Of a stretch of 64,000 nt of DNA, positions 23,041 to 35,192 are shown one piece after another. The stretch lies in NCBI GenBank assembly GCA_027919835.1, contig JANVFP010000015.1, positions 806,001 through 870,000 of the forward strand. Direction: 5' to 3'. This stretch comes from Lentinula raphanica (taxonomy: Eukaryota; Basidiomycota; Agaricomycetes; Agaricales; Omphalotaceae). The translations under genes were made by a program, and so were the position numbers. The notes beneath the pieces were generated by a model. That model made no database searches and had not been told where the DNA came from. It saw nothing but the letters and a program-made list of their open reading frames with translations. Positions within the stretch are counted from its first letter, which is position 1. Each line of letters begins with the position of its first letter.

Positions 23041-24722
23041 TGTCATGCAGCTAACTTAGCAACTGGCCTTAAGTTCAAGTTTACTGTGATGTCACAGTAA
23101 AATAGCAACACAACAAGTCCTCCATGACCATGACCATTGCCTCCATTTATGTCAGTACAGTACTATGTCTTGACCATCTGCTTATCATCAGTCTAAGGCT
23201 TCAGATGTCAGCTTTGTTTCTGAAGGTACCCAACAGCATCATTCTAAAGGCACAGGCAATGCTGAGTTTGGTGCTACAGCACTGCCAGTGGAATCATGAT
23301 CAAATTATCAATTATAACAATATCATCTCTTCAATATCCTGTCTTTGATCTATGGTTCCTACCAAAGCAATGTAGAGTATGATGTATTATGGGGGAGTGA
23401 TTCTTCCACTATTTATTCTATAGTACACCATTGGCAGCAAAACATGGATTTTGCCTCCCAGCACCTCCAGCACTCAATAGACTTTTCTCATATAATTGTC
23501 ATGTTGTGAGAATATTCGAGTGATTGCTCAGTGGTGCCCAGTGGTGCTGCACCAAAACTGAATTGTGCTGTGGCACTGTCCAGCAGTACCCTTGCTGGGA
23601 GTGCTGGGAGTGCTGGGGGTGCTTGACAGTGCTGGACAGCAGAACCTTCTTTTGCTGATGTCATTAGTGTATAATTCCAATCTTGAGCTACTCCAGTGCA
23701 ATTCAAATACATAGTCACATTTCTTACGGTCTTTCATTTTATAATAAGTACATTCATTCTTTTAATGATTTTACAATAGTTATTGTTAATTACTTGACAG
23801 CCTCAGAACTTGATTATTCCAAAACTGGTATATACGCCTTAGTAGTTTGTACTGTAGGCTTAACCTTGAAATCAACTTGGGTACAGCCTATTTACCTCTG
23901 TACTAGTTTTAGTCCAATCTAGTACAACTGTACAACCTCTGCCTTCATGTCTTGTCTGTTCGACTTTCGATTTAGTCCAACTCCAACTCCAATTCCAACT
24001 TTCCCACAATCCAAAGCTCATCTCAGATCCTTACATTTGTCACCTACCCTCAGGGACATGCAGCAAGTAGAGGGTGTTGGTTAATAACAGCACCAAGTCC
24101 TGCAACCATCCCTAGGGTTTTATACACTTTCCTACCTGCTCAGTACTTCCTAAGTCTGAACTCTGGATGCATTAGATCTGACTCCAGAATCTCTGGAGTC
24201 CAGACCCCTCTGAGCCTATCTGGCATGACCCTAACACATGATCAACAAATCACAGCATCTAGAACTGCAATAGACCATAGATCATCATTGATCAAGTGTG
24301 TAACATTGACAAATGATATAAAATGGCTTCTGTCAAGTGTTATGTTATATCAACACAGTCACCTGTGCTTGCAGCATGTGTTTTATACTAGTTCAACAAT
24401 CAGTGCTTGATAGGCCATCCCTCAGTAAAACAGTAGGTAAGCACAGCAATTGGATCAAGCACTTTTTGAAGCAAACATATATAAAGGCCTCTTGTTTTGA
24501 TACATTTTATCTTTCTGCCATCAATAGTCAGCTGCTTATATCAACAATTCATCTGATACAATATGGAAAATCAAAGGTGATAGCTATTTTATGATGAGCT
24601 TCACAATTATTCAATATCTTCAATATTGCTTGCAGCTATAATTTTGAGAATACACAAAGGTGTGATTCACAAACTAGATCATTCTATATGCAAAAACTGA
24701 ATTTTCTTGTGAGAATAGTGGC
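23041..24722. other. AT-rich repeat DNA without a gene
   Basis: No supported coding frame. A palindrome ttactgtgatgtcacagtaa lies near 23081-23100. At about 23570-23645 is a short GC-richer repeat with three GCTGGGAGT/GCTGGGGGT units flanked by inverted ACTGTCCAGCA motifs, probably a small fold-back repeat. CpG is rare. Confidence 0.5.
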
Positions 24723-27234
24723 ATGTTCAATCATTCACATGGTGCAACAGTCACTGGAGGAAATTTTAACATAGTAGGAAGAGACTTCAATGTAGCAGGA
24801 AGAGATTCATATCTCAACTACTACTGTAGGTGCAATTCAAGAACTACTATTGCTAAGCAATGACATTGCATGAACTAGATCTTTCAACTGATGAAGAGAA
24901 AAAACTTCAAGACTGGCTTGCTGCTCCTGATTGTTCCATTAATTATTCCACAACTCTTAATAAAAGGGTACCTGGAACAGGCCAATGGATTTTGGAAGAT
25001 CCTGTTTATCTCAAGTGGAGAGAAGAGGGAAGTATTTTGTGGATCCAAGGCCAAGGTAATAAATTTTCACAAGAATATGAGCTAGAGTAATCATTTGAGC
25101 CTTGTAGCTGGATCAGGGAAAACATTTCTAATGTAAGTTTATTTACTTTCTCAATTTATGAGCTAGATTTAAATATTTCTATTTGTTTACTCATCTCAGT
25201 ACTAGCATTATTGAACATTACAGAAAAGAGACCTTTCCAGCTCTGATGATATATCACTACTTTGATTCCCGGGATAATTCTGGATTCAAATCAGATATTC
25301 AAGGATTATTCACATCCCTCCTTCTGCAAGTAGGTGCTCAAAATCAAAAAATTCATCCAGTTTTGCAAAGTCTGCATGAATCTTCAAAACAGGGACTTTC
25401 TCATTCCAAGCCTACCAATGATGAACTTATGGATACTTTTATGAAGATTACAAAGGACCTCTTTCAGGAAGGATATCAAATCTATATAGTAATTGATGCT
25501 ATAGATGAATGCAAAGACCTTGATAAAGTCATGGCCTTTTGTATAAAATTGATTAGCATACAGCTAGTCAGTGGAATCATAATTTCAAGCCGCAATCATC
25601 AACCACAATATTCTAAGTATTGGACAATATCTTTGAGAAACAATAACATGGTTAATAGAGATATTGCAATCTTCATAGACAAGGAATTACCATCAATGAA
25701 CAGGGATTTACATACTGAAGTCAAAACAGTATTGATGGAAAAAGCAGATGGAGGGTGAGTTTTAGTATTCATTTATATATAATGAGTTGCTAAAGTATAA
25801 ACTGTGAAAGGTTCCGTTATGTTGACTGTCAACTTCAAATATTGAAAGAAAGTGTAAATGCAAAGAGGATACGGAAAGCACTGACCAAATTACCTTCAAA
25901 TTTAGAGGAAACATATTTTGAAGCCATTGAAAAATGTGAAAACAGTTCTTACTCTGATGAGGCACAGTATATTCTCTCATGGGTCCTATATGCTTTCGAG
26001 CCTCTTAACATAGGGCAGGTGGCAGTTATTCTTTCCATTGATCTGCAGTCAAAACAAGTGGACTCTGATACTACAATGCTAATGGAGTTGGGAAAAATTA
26101 TCGATAGTACATTAGTTACTGTTGATAGTAGGGAAATAGTCCAGCTTGCACATGCATCTGTAAGGGATTTTTTACTGGAAAATAATAGTAACATTTATAC
26201 AAGCAAGTTGTTTGAAATCAATGCACAACTAGCACACAATATTATAGGTCAAATGTGTCTCATATATCTTCTGAATCAGAGGGAACATAAAGCTATATGG
26301 GGCCACAAGAATTTAGTTCGAAGAGAAGATATTGTTACATTTGAGCAGTATGCAACTGTATATTGGGCAAAGCATAGCCAATATAATGCAAGAGCAGAAA
26401 TTCAATGCGAAGAGACAACACAACTTACTTCAGAATTTCTTAATGATGAGTTGGAAGCATTTGACAACTGGAAGCAAAATTTTCTTATTATTCATCATGT
26501 TGGGTTTGAGAACCATTATAAATTTAAGCAATGTAGTAACCTACATGTTGCTGCATTCTTTGGATTCAAATTATGTGTTCAAAAAATTTTGAATGACATT
26601 GATATGCTAAATTTAGGTAAGTTCAGAGAGCTACTATATATGAACTGAATGTTGATAGTCTCAATATTCAATAGATATCAATGTACAGGGGGGACACTAT
26701 AGTAATGCAATATCAGCAGCAGCATCTGGAGGTCACAGAGATATTGTAGAACTGTTGTTCCAAAATGGTGCAGATGTCAATTCACCAGTGGGCCATTTTG
26801 GAGTTGCAATTGCAGCAGCAGCATCTTCAGGTCACCAAGACATTGTTGAACTGCTTCTTCAATATGGAGCAAATGTCAATTTACAGTGCTACCATTCTGG
26901 TTCTGCAATTGCAGCAGCAGCATTTGCAGGTCACCAGCATATTGTTGAACTGCTTCTTCAATATGGAGTAGATGTTAATATACAGGACAATCATTATGGA
27001 AGTGCAATTGAAGCAGCAAAATTCAAAAATCACAGAGATATTCTTGAACTGCTTTTGCAACATGGTGCAGATATCAATGTAAAGTTTGTCAATGAGACAA
27101 TTCCACTTGGTTTAATAGCAGATGTTAAACCAAAACCTCTTGGATTCTGTCCTGAACATTGTCACTTCATTTGGAAACCCACATATGACAAAATGTCTTT
27201 CAGAAACTGCAGGGCTATTCCCTCCATTTCTTAG
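24723..27234 (+). CDS. NLR-type protein: NACHT NTPase with ankyrin repeats
   Basis: Six exons (24723-24825, 24879-25055, 25108-25132, 25200-25754, 25811-26616, 26675-27234) encode 741 residues with no stop. The N-terminal ~35 residues have a repeated pattern, GGNFNIVGRDFNVAGRDSY, of a type common before fungal NACHT proteins. The NACHT core follows: P-loop GQAGSGKTFL near residue 95 (split by an intron), Walker B IYIVIDAIDEC near 200, sensor region IISSRNHQPQYSK, then winged-helix-like RKALTKLPSNLEETYFEAIE and LAHASVRDFLLE. Four ankyrin repeats (AAASGGHRDIVELLFQNGAD and three more) close the protein. Such proteins act in fungal non-self recognition and cell death. It is the only intact gene in an AT-rich, CpG-poor repeat block. 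Confidence 0.85.
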
Positions 27235-27410
27235 AGGCTCTAGAGTCTCTGAAAAAGCTTGAAAGACTTTAGAAAACTCTCAAGATATTCAAAAGATTAA
27301 GAGAATTCTAAGAGCATTTAGAAAATTTAGGCATTATATTGAACTTAGGGGTCTCTCTGCAGTCTTTGAAAAATATTTTGTCAAAAGTGATTTTTCTGAA
27401 ATTAACAGGC
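27140..27410. repeat. Possible fold-back MITE overlapping the NLR 3' end
   Basis: Ends near 27145-27205 and 27345-27400 are loosely inverted (caaaatgtctttcagaaactgcag against ctgcagtctttgaaaaatattttg). Between them is a run of short CTCTAGAGTCTCT-like and ttagaaaa motifs like those in the MITEs at 59.5 and 63.1 kb. If real, the last ~30 codons of the NLR gene come from the repeat. Confidence 0.3.
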
Positions 27411-28171
27411 CTTCTTCAGATGAACTTGTAGAGGAAACTTAATATAGACATTGTGTAGTTAATATGTATCCAATATACTTAAAGTTGGCCTTGAGTTGAC
27501 TTGTGTACAGTAATAAAAAATGAAAGGAACTCAAGTTTAGCTACTATAATATTCATTGATAAGTAGATTTTTAGGTAGTTGGATAGTACCACTGGGTAAC
27601 TTCTCAAGTGCAGGCTAGTACTATTTCCAGTTTTCCGACCATTTTACTGAGTATCGAGACCCAAAAGAGGAAAGAAAAAAAGGAAAAAGAAAGAGATTTA
27701 GATTTTTCATTACTACATTCGCCTCTGGCTCAAAAAATGCTTGTAGTATGCTCAAGTTATGTAGCAACTGAATGAGAGCACACACTGAACTTTGAAAGTG
27801 TTTTCATTCATGAGAAAGAAAGCCATGAGCCAGGAGAGTCACAAGGCCAACTCAGGATGACATTGTGTAGAATTGTTACAGCACACTGCAAAAATGAATG
27901 ATTGAACTCATTGCAAAGCAGCAAACAGAGCTTTGAGATGCAAGATAGAGTACCAATAATGTACTGCAACAACCAACTGACTGTTATCATTGAAGAGCTA
28001 ACATTTCAAAGCAAATAATACTCAAGCACTCAATAGTGTTATCTGCTTGTTATCTGTACATTATCTTGTTTCTTGTGCTTTGATGTATTTTTAATGATCA
28101 TAGAAGCAATATAGCATTGCTTGACATGGAGATATACTGCAATGAGAAGGTACACTAATTTACAGCTCCAT
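27411..28171. other. AT-rich sequence without a gene
   Basis: I see no coding frame, RNA gene or clear repeat. CpG-poor throughout. Confidence 0.5.
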
Positions 28172-28732
28172 TAGAGCTTGTTTGGCCATGGATCCTGATC
28201 CTGATCCTGAGCTGATCCCAGAATCCAAGATACCGTATATAGAAGTCTGATGGAATTCCAGAATTTCTGGTAATGCATGGGGTTTATGTGATTGTATGAC
28301 AGCTTTTACTCTGCTGCCATTTATGGCCGTGACTGTGCTGAAAGTGCCTTTACATTGTAAAACACCTCAGCGATCACTGGTGCAACATTTCATCAATATT
28401 TCATTGACATCCTGATAAAAATGCAGAAAAATGGCAAGTCCATTGAAAATAAAGGTAAAGAAGTGCTATAAGTGAGCTATCTGGAGCTCAGTATTTTTAG
28501 CAGATGAAATCTATGTCTCAAGAATCAAAAACAGGTCCTATTGGTGTGGTATGTACAGAAAACATGAGTTTCAGAATGAAATTTGTTACCCGGCACACAG
28601 CCCTTGGGCAGCAACTGGGCGTCAACATGAAAAAGCTGTCACACAAACAGATCACATGCATGCCTTAGTAATCATTCAGCATTCAGGATCAGCCCAGGAT
28701 CAGAATCAGGATCTGGAGCCGAACAAGCTCTA
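28172..28732. mobile_element. Candidate non-autonomous element with TAGAGCTTGTTTGG ends
   Basis: The left end TAGAGCTTGTTTGGC and the right end CGAACAAGCTCTA are inverted. Both are followed inward by repeated GATCCTGATCC / GGATCAG motifs (left 28197-28220, right 28685-28712). The TAGAG start and repeated subterminal motifs suggest a hAT MITE. The flanks (agctccat and agttattg) do not form a clear target duplication. Confidence 0.45.
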
Positions 28733-29522
28733 AGTTATTGAAGTGGAATCCACAAATCGAGGCAACCATGTTATCTGCAATGCAGATAACATGCAGATAA
28801 CGTCCATGGGAACCCAGTAAAATGGTCAGACAACCCTATTTCCAAAGCATTCAAAAATCCTGTATTCTGCCTCTTGCCACTATGATTGGTGCAGGTTGGC
28901 TGAGTTTAGTGCAGTGTTGGGTCAGGTGCTTATTCCAGGATGGATTGGGCTGCCTTCCTAGTATCCAGCACCTGCCCACTTACCTATCATCACTCAACAT
29001 AGCATGTGCTGCTTTCAGATGACTTTTTACACTTAGGGGACCTTTACAAGTTCTGTTATATAACATGACAGCTCATGTATTACACTACATCATCAATGAT
29101 TTTTTAATTGGTGATGGCTCTCTTCCATGAATCAATTGGCAACATCAGGGGGATGGCAATGGAGAACTCTGTAAAATTAACTGGTGCAACACCTCCCTTC
29201 CCTTCTTGTAAATCCATGTTACAATCATCAGTATCAGAGCTCCATCAGAGCTCTGGTTGGTAATTGGATTTGGAGATTATTCTTGAATCTCTACAAGTCA
29301 TTCTGAATACTAGCATTCACCTATTTCCTCATTCTAATACTACACTCTTTATTAGGACCTTATTATTTTATTATCTATTAATATTGATTCACATTACAAT
29401 CATTTATTGTCTTCTTGTCTCTGATGCTGTAGTACCAAGTACCTCAATTGGATTTTGTACTCATTGTACTTGTCCTCTTCTGCTTTTTTGGTTGAAGATG
29501 GCAATGTGGCAAATTCATTTGT
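28733..29522. other. AT-rich sequence without a gene
   Basis: No supported gene. A short repeat TGCAGATAACATGCAGATAAC lies near 28780. Otherwise unremarkable repeat-block sequence. Confidence 0.45.
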
Positions 29523-30076
29523 CACTGCGGAGGGGCTCGTATATGCCCTAGGAAAAACTTGAAGTAAAAATTGAAGCAAAATATTACTTTTTGCACCTCT
29601 TTTATTTATTGAGAATCAGATTTTATTCTTTGAGAGAAAAGTATTGAACAGAACAGACCAAAAAAAAATAAATCTAATCCAAGATTTGACAGATTTAACC
29701 AATGAGAAAAACTTCCCAATTTTGCTAAATTTTTACACACCATTTATTAATTCTCTCCCTGAGAAAGGAAATGGGCGATCAGTGCCAGTTGGGGGATCTG
29801 AGTGCCCGCTCATCGCCCATTTCCTTTCTCGGAGGAGAAAATTAATAAATGGTATGTAAAAATCTAGCAAAATCTGGAAGTTTTCCTCATTGGTCAAAAT
29901 TACTAAATCTTTCATCCAAATTATTTATTTTGGTCTATTATGTTTATTAATTTTCTCTTTGCAGCTAAATTTTTTATTTTCAATGGATAAAACAGGTGCA
30001 AAAACATATATTTTGTTTTAATTTTTACTTCTAGTTTTTCCCAGAGCATATATCAGCCCCTCCGCACTGCGCAGTG
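29523..30076. mobile_element. Fold-back (MITE-like) element with ~260-bp arms
   Basis: The left arm begins CACTGCGGAGGGGCTC and the right arm is its inverted copy, ending near GCCCCTCCGCACTGCGCAGTG. Both arms carry GGAAAAACTT(G/A)AAGTAAAAAT, a TTTTTGCACC block, and then the FTPFIN-like open frame in mirror image. At the centre a perfect stem, AAAGGAAATGGGCGAT with ATCGCCCATTTCCTTT, closes a ~30-base loop at about 29790-29808. No target duplication was found. Confidence 0.6.
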
Positions 30077-30484
30077 TGTATGGCTTCTAATTCACATGGG
30101 CTGTCTCTTGACATCCTGAGTTGAAACTTGATATGACTAAACTTGAGTCATATTGAACAGCCTTGTGTTGAATGAATTGAAATATTAATATTAATCCTAA
30201 AAAGGTATAGTTTCATGTTATTGTGAAACTAAGGGGAAGTGGTCCTGAACTAGACTAAGAATAGCTAGTATAGAATCCTGATCAGAAATAGTTCCAATGT
30301 TATTGTAAAACCATGTGGGACACTAGAATCATTTGAAGTAAGATTGAGTCAATATTGAAAAAAATGCACACTTCAATATAAGAATAATTTGCAGGAATAT
30401 GAGAAAATCAAACAAGATCTATAAAAAAGGTGATGTGACATTGCTGACATACTCTGTTAAACTGCCATACATATATTATTGCCA

Positions 30485-30947
30485 CAGGTAGGCCCATCAT
30501 CTGTTGAAATTGATATATGCACCATGTTCAAGAAAAAGACATTCAACAATACTGTGGTGACCTCTTAAGGTTACTGCTGCAATTGCAGATCCAAAATCAT
30601 CACTAGGCAAGTTAGTAACATCTGCACCATGTTGGAAAAGTTATTCAACAACATTTTGGTGACTGCCAGATGCTGCTGCTGTAAATGCTGATCCAAAATG
30701 ACCACCTTGCAAAATGATATTTGCACCATATTTGAAGAAGATATTTAACAATATTTTGGCAACCTCTAAATGCTGCTGCTGCAATTGCAGTTCCAAAATA
30801 ACTAGTACCTTTGCACCATGTTAAAGAAGAAGTCCAACAATATCTTTATAATCTTTAGCTGCTGCTGCTTGAATTGCATTGCCATAGCAATCAAGATTTT
30901 CTGAATACATATTTTTATTCCAAAGAATGCAGCAACTTGTAAATTAC
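30485..30947 (-). pseudogene. NLR paralogue, ankyrin part (3' fragment)
   Basis: On the minus strand the sequence matches the ankyrin repeats of the intact NLR gene (GAVFGIKICIQKIL-like start, then several VELLF-QHGAD-type units), with stops and frame shifts. It is the downstream half of a decayed paralogue; the upstream half lies at 34122-34898 beyond a transposon insertion. Confidence 0.65.
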
Positions 30948-30949
30948 TA

Positions 30950-33900
30950 CAGTTGGTGACAGGCAAAGTCAACAAATTTGGTTGTCGACGTATCTGATTT
31001 TCTATGGCCAAAATATTATCAGGATCAGACTTGGATAAACAAAAGGAGTTCAAAAAGCAACATCCGAAGTTTTTCCCATGCTTATTTGAGAATGGCCAAA
31101 TTTTTCCAAGATTTCATTGCGATTTTGCCACTATGTACTATGTATATAATTTAGTTGAGTATGGCCTCCAAATGCATCATTGCCTGCTGCGAGGCAGAAT
31201 GGTGCTGTTTCTGCTTCCTCACCGCCCATTCAGCTGCTTTTCCTGTCAAGCCAATCCGATATGTGCTCATGAACCACCAGGAACAATTGATGAAGCAACA
31301 AATTACATCAATGGGGCATGCGTTCAGATACTCAAAAGCTGCATCTTTGGCTGCCTGAAATGTCTTTTTTGGTACTTGCCTGTACCGATACTTACACCAA
31401 CCCCAGTGCTGTAAATAATTGAGCCATTGAATTATAAATTGCATGAAGTACTTACCATTTCAATTGGATTCAGTTCACAGTAAAATTTTGGCAGAAAGAT
31501 GCAGTAGTGGCCAGCATCCGTGATGAGCCTCTCAAGCATTGAAGGTTGATTGATGAAGTCTTCTTGCTTACTGAGGAGCCGGGCCATGCAACAGTCACTG
31601 TTTTCAAATGGGCATACTGGTGAACACTTGGCCTTCAAACCACGGACATTGAAGCCTCGTTCCTCAAGAACTTGCTGCAAACCTTTCGGGCGGCCATCTG
31701 GGAGGGTCATCGCCTGAGCTTTTCCACGATAGTCAGGTTCCGGGTTGGATTGGGGAATGACAGTGTCACGCTGTTTGCGCTGTTTCCCCCCATTACCCTT
31801 GTTCATTTCAAAGGCTTTCAGGGCATCCGGTGGAAGGGAAGCATGCGCCAACGATTGGTCAAAGATGAACAAGGCCTGACAGTTGGGATGCGCTTCTTCA
31901 AAAATACTGATTGCATCTCGAACCTGTTCCAGAAGCTGCTTTGTATCCCACCAATAATCACCGTTAGATCCTGGATAAATCACATGGTGAGCATCTTGTG
32001 TGATGCTGCCATCCCCATCTCAACAAATCAAACGGCCATCAGCTTCATTGATGAAGTCTGAGACATGAATAAGCCGACCACGTCCTTTCTTCTGCAAAAT
32101 TCTCTGTCCGGGCCCAAGCCTGCACTGGAGGTGAACGAGGTTCAACGTCACCCAGCAAGTACTCACCATGCAGACACTTTGAAGTCATTGACATGGAAGC
32201 CTGACTCATCATGGAACTGTGCGATAATCTCTTTTTCACCCAGTTCCAGTGGAGGATTGATTCGTACCAACTTAGGTCCTTCATAATGAGCCATTCGGCG
32301 CTCATATTCCTCCATCGCAGGAAGAAAAAACATTCTTTCGATATTCCACCACGTCTGGTCTTTTGTGACCATCCATGTATACACCTTTTCGCAGGACTGT
32401 CGAACACCAACTGAGTGTGCACAGCCAGCGTCAAGCAGTCTGGATACTGAGGGGGCGTTCACGATTGATACCAAGCGCAGGCAGAATTTCATTGAGTGCT
32501 TCTTGAAATGTCTTTGGAGTGACATCGCCGACCTTCTGGGATGTTAACCATCTTCGAGCGGCATTACGAACAGATTCATTGGAAAGAAGAGAGCAGGAGG
32601 TTCATAATCCGCCACGGCGCTCCTTTGGAAGCTGCTCAAATAGCTGGTAATGTCTGGCTAAGCTGCGCACTCGAGTAGCAAAGTGCGTGCCCATTCCCTC
32701 GTGCCATTGTAAAGCAATTTCCTCACTTGCCTTCATCCTCGAAAATCCCTTCAGTCAAAGTGTTGCAAAGTTACGGAGAAGCAGGAGTTGGTTGATTTGA
32801 GCAAGTCCCAGGCCATCTCTTTTGGATCGTCCAATCTCAGACTTCACTTGCTCGCGCAATTCCTGCCAGCCACGTACTTCGATTGGTGCAGTGGCTATGT
32901 TGTTCAACTCATCTTCCCAATCGTCAACATCAGGGAGTGATTCTAATTCATCTTCATGTTCGTTCTCAGAAATGTGATCAGCTTCGCCTTGTTGCTTGTT
33001 GCGCGTGCCTGTCAGGAGGAAGAGGAGGAGGAGGAGAGGGAGGAGAGGGACTCGGAATTCCTGGTAATGAGTTCAGATCCGGTTCTTCAGATTCAACTCT
33101 AACTTGGATGTGAGGCGTATCATGAGACAAGGATGCATTTATCTGTCCTTTGACTATAGGAGCACTCCCAGTTATTCCGAATCTCTCGAAAGAAGATTGA
33201 TTCTTCATTGCTGACTTATAGCGACGCCTGGTACGTGGTGCCTTCTTTGCAATATCTGGACCTTTTGCATACTCCTTGGGGCGTTCTTACAGAAAGTTGC
33301 ATTCTTTACTCTACGATATGATTTGGTGAACAGTGAACATACCTTTTGCTTCTTTTTCTTGTCTTCGTCTCTTCTTTTCTTTCAGGGATTCCGGTACCCA
33401 GTCTTCATTGTTGATGTCTCCATCCATTGCCGCTGCAAAATTGAACAAGTTTTCTTCCAGTTCCTCACTATCAAATCATCCCTCGTCCCAATCTGCCACA
33501 ATCACAGCATTGTCTTCATCGTCGTCTTCATCGTCATCAACTCGGTAACCAAACCAATGTGCCACACCTGCCAATCCTTCTCTCATCCTGGAGTTCTCAT
33601 TGCTTTCATTGGCAGAGTCGGATGACACAACAGTGACATTGGTTAGAGTTAGAGGACTCTGTTCTTGGTCCTCGACAGGTGATTTTGCTTGATTCTTGAG
33701 ACCTGATGTATTATACTTACGCTTTGAAGGACGTCCGTGATGAGACATAGAGAATTTGCAGTATGCAGAATGTTTGAGAGCTGTTACAAGATGCAATTTT
33801 CAATTCACAAGTGGAGAACTTCCGCTTTTAGTTGAGAGACTGTCAGTAATTTTTATGAACATTTTTATTATTGCTTGATGATCAGCTCTTCGAAATAAAC

Positions 33901-34119
33901 GTTTTCTGCATTTTTCCCGATTTTTTCGGATTTTTTTTAAGGAACGGCCAAATTTTAGAGGTCAGGAAGGTGATATTGAGAAATAGAAAGAAGTGCTCAT
34001 TGAATCATCTACATATAGGTGCTAATATATGCCCCAGAGGGTAATCTATCATCTGTGACTTCTCTCGGTGTCACAATAAATCGATCCAGAAATTTATTGA
34101 CTTTACCTGTCACCAACTG
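30950..34119. mobile_element. Tc1-like transposon with TA duplication inside an NLR paralogue
   Basis: Ends are inverted: CAGTTGGTGACAGGCAAAGT on the left and ctttacctgtcaccaactg on the right. TA lies on both sides (30948-30949 and 34120-34121). Removing the element and one TA joins the two NLR fragments into sequence matching the intact NLR gene around its SNLHVAAFFG block, which fixes both borders. It is 3,170 bp long and carries a minus-strand transposase. Confidence 0.8.
31151..33796 (-). pseudogene. Tc1/IS630-like DDE transposase, inactivated
   Basis: Minus-strand blocks in order: MSHHGRPSKRKY, acidic linker DDDEDDDEDNAVIVADWDE, a Pro-rich stretch, KERRGGL, ERMFFLPAMEEYERRMAHYE, the first acidic motif EIIAQFHDESGFHVNDFK, the second QALFIFDQSLAHASL, then GFNVRGLKAKCSPVCPFE and the third CELNPIEM-HWGWCKYRY joined across an intron at about 31388-31434. 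This is a basidiomycete DDE family with the NPIE motif of Tc1/IS630 enzymes. An in-frame TGA in the block RLIC*DGDGS near 32018 and a further stop near 32600 inactivate it. The C-terminus, to EAILN at 31151, is well preserved. Confidence 0.7.
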
Positions 34120-34121
34120 TA

Positions 34122-34898
34122 CATCCCACAAATGCAAAAGTATTCTCAGCACCATCATTACTCAAATCCCTGAAATTCTATTTTCAGTTGTCAAACATTT
34201 TAAGTTCATTGTCAAGAAATGCTTGAGAAAGTTGTGTTAAGTTTTCACATGGGAATTCTCCATTTTCATTATGTTGACTATGCCTTTGCCTAATATTCAG
34301 TTGCATACTGCTCAAATGTTACAATATTTTTTTTTCTAACCAATGAATATTCTCTCATATAGGCTTGTGCTCCCTCTGATTGCAAATGTAAATCAGACAC
34401 ATTGTAATCAAGTAGGATCTGGCAGCTTGATTGCTGCACTAAAAGGCAAATTTAAGAACTGTTGTCAGTTCTTATTCCAGATCCTATATATATGGACAGT
34501 GCAGGTATGCTTGTGCAGTGTCGTATACAAGCACATTTGACCTATAATATTGTGTACCAACTGTGCATTAATATTCAACAACTTGCTTTTTTTACTATAG
34601 TTGTTATTGTCTAGCAAAAATCCTTTACAGATGCATGTGCAAGTTAAACAATGTCCCTGCTATCCACAGTTATTTATGTTGTATCAATAATTTTTTCTAA
34701 TCCAATTGGCATTTTTGCATTTAATTCAACTTCCTTTGATTGTAGATCAATAGAAATAATAGTTGCAACATATCCCATATAAAGAGGTCCAAATGCATAT
34801 AAAACCCTTAAGAGAATATATTGTGCCTCATCAGAGTAATTACTGTTTTCAGCCTCACATGTCTTACAGCAGTTTTTATAAGTGTGCAGAAAAACCAA
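34122..34898 (-). pseudogene. NLR paralogue, NACHT-distal part (5' fragment)
   Basis: The minus strand gives ENSNYSDEAQYILLRVLYAF and ISIDLQSKEVELNAK, close to the intact NLR's SYSDEAQYILSWVLYAFEPL and SIDLQSKQVDSD. The rest, toward 34122, is degraded. The region coding for the P-loop half is absent beyond about 34900, so this copy was already 5'-truncated. Confidence 0.7.
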
Positions 34899-35192
34899 AA
34901 AAAAAATACTGAAGCACCCATTATGTCACTGCTCTGGAACTGCATCATACTATATACTTAGCACTATACTGTATTGTTACCAGGCCTTGTCAAAATGCAA
35001 TAGAATGCTACTCAGTGTATTACATTAGAGTTCAATGAATGTTCAGTATTGCTCAAATCCTGGCACTGGACTAATATTGAGCCTGAAGCTGAAATCCAAA
35101 GTCTGAGTCATGGCATCCTAATAACTTCAACCTTTGTTTCTGAAAGTGTGTTTAGCCATCATGAGTTGAGAAAAACATAATATATTCTTAAT
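34899..35192. other. AT-rich spacer
   Basis: No gene or clear repeat seen. It ends in the 8-bp target duplication TTCTTAAT (35185-35192) of the next element. Confidence 0.5.
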
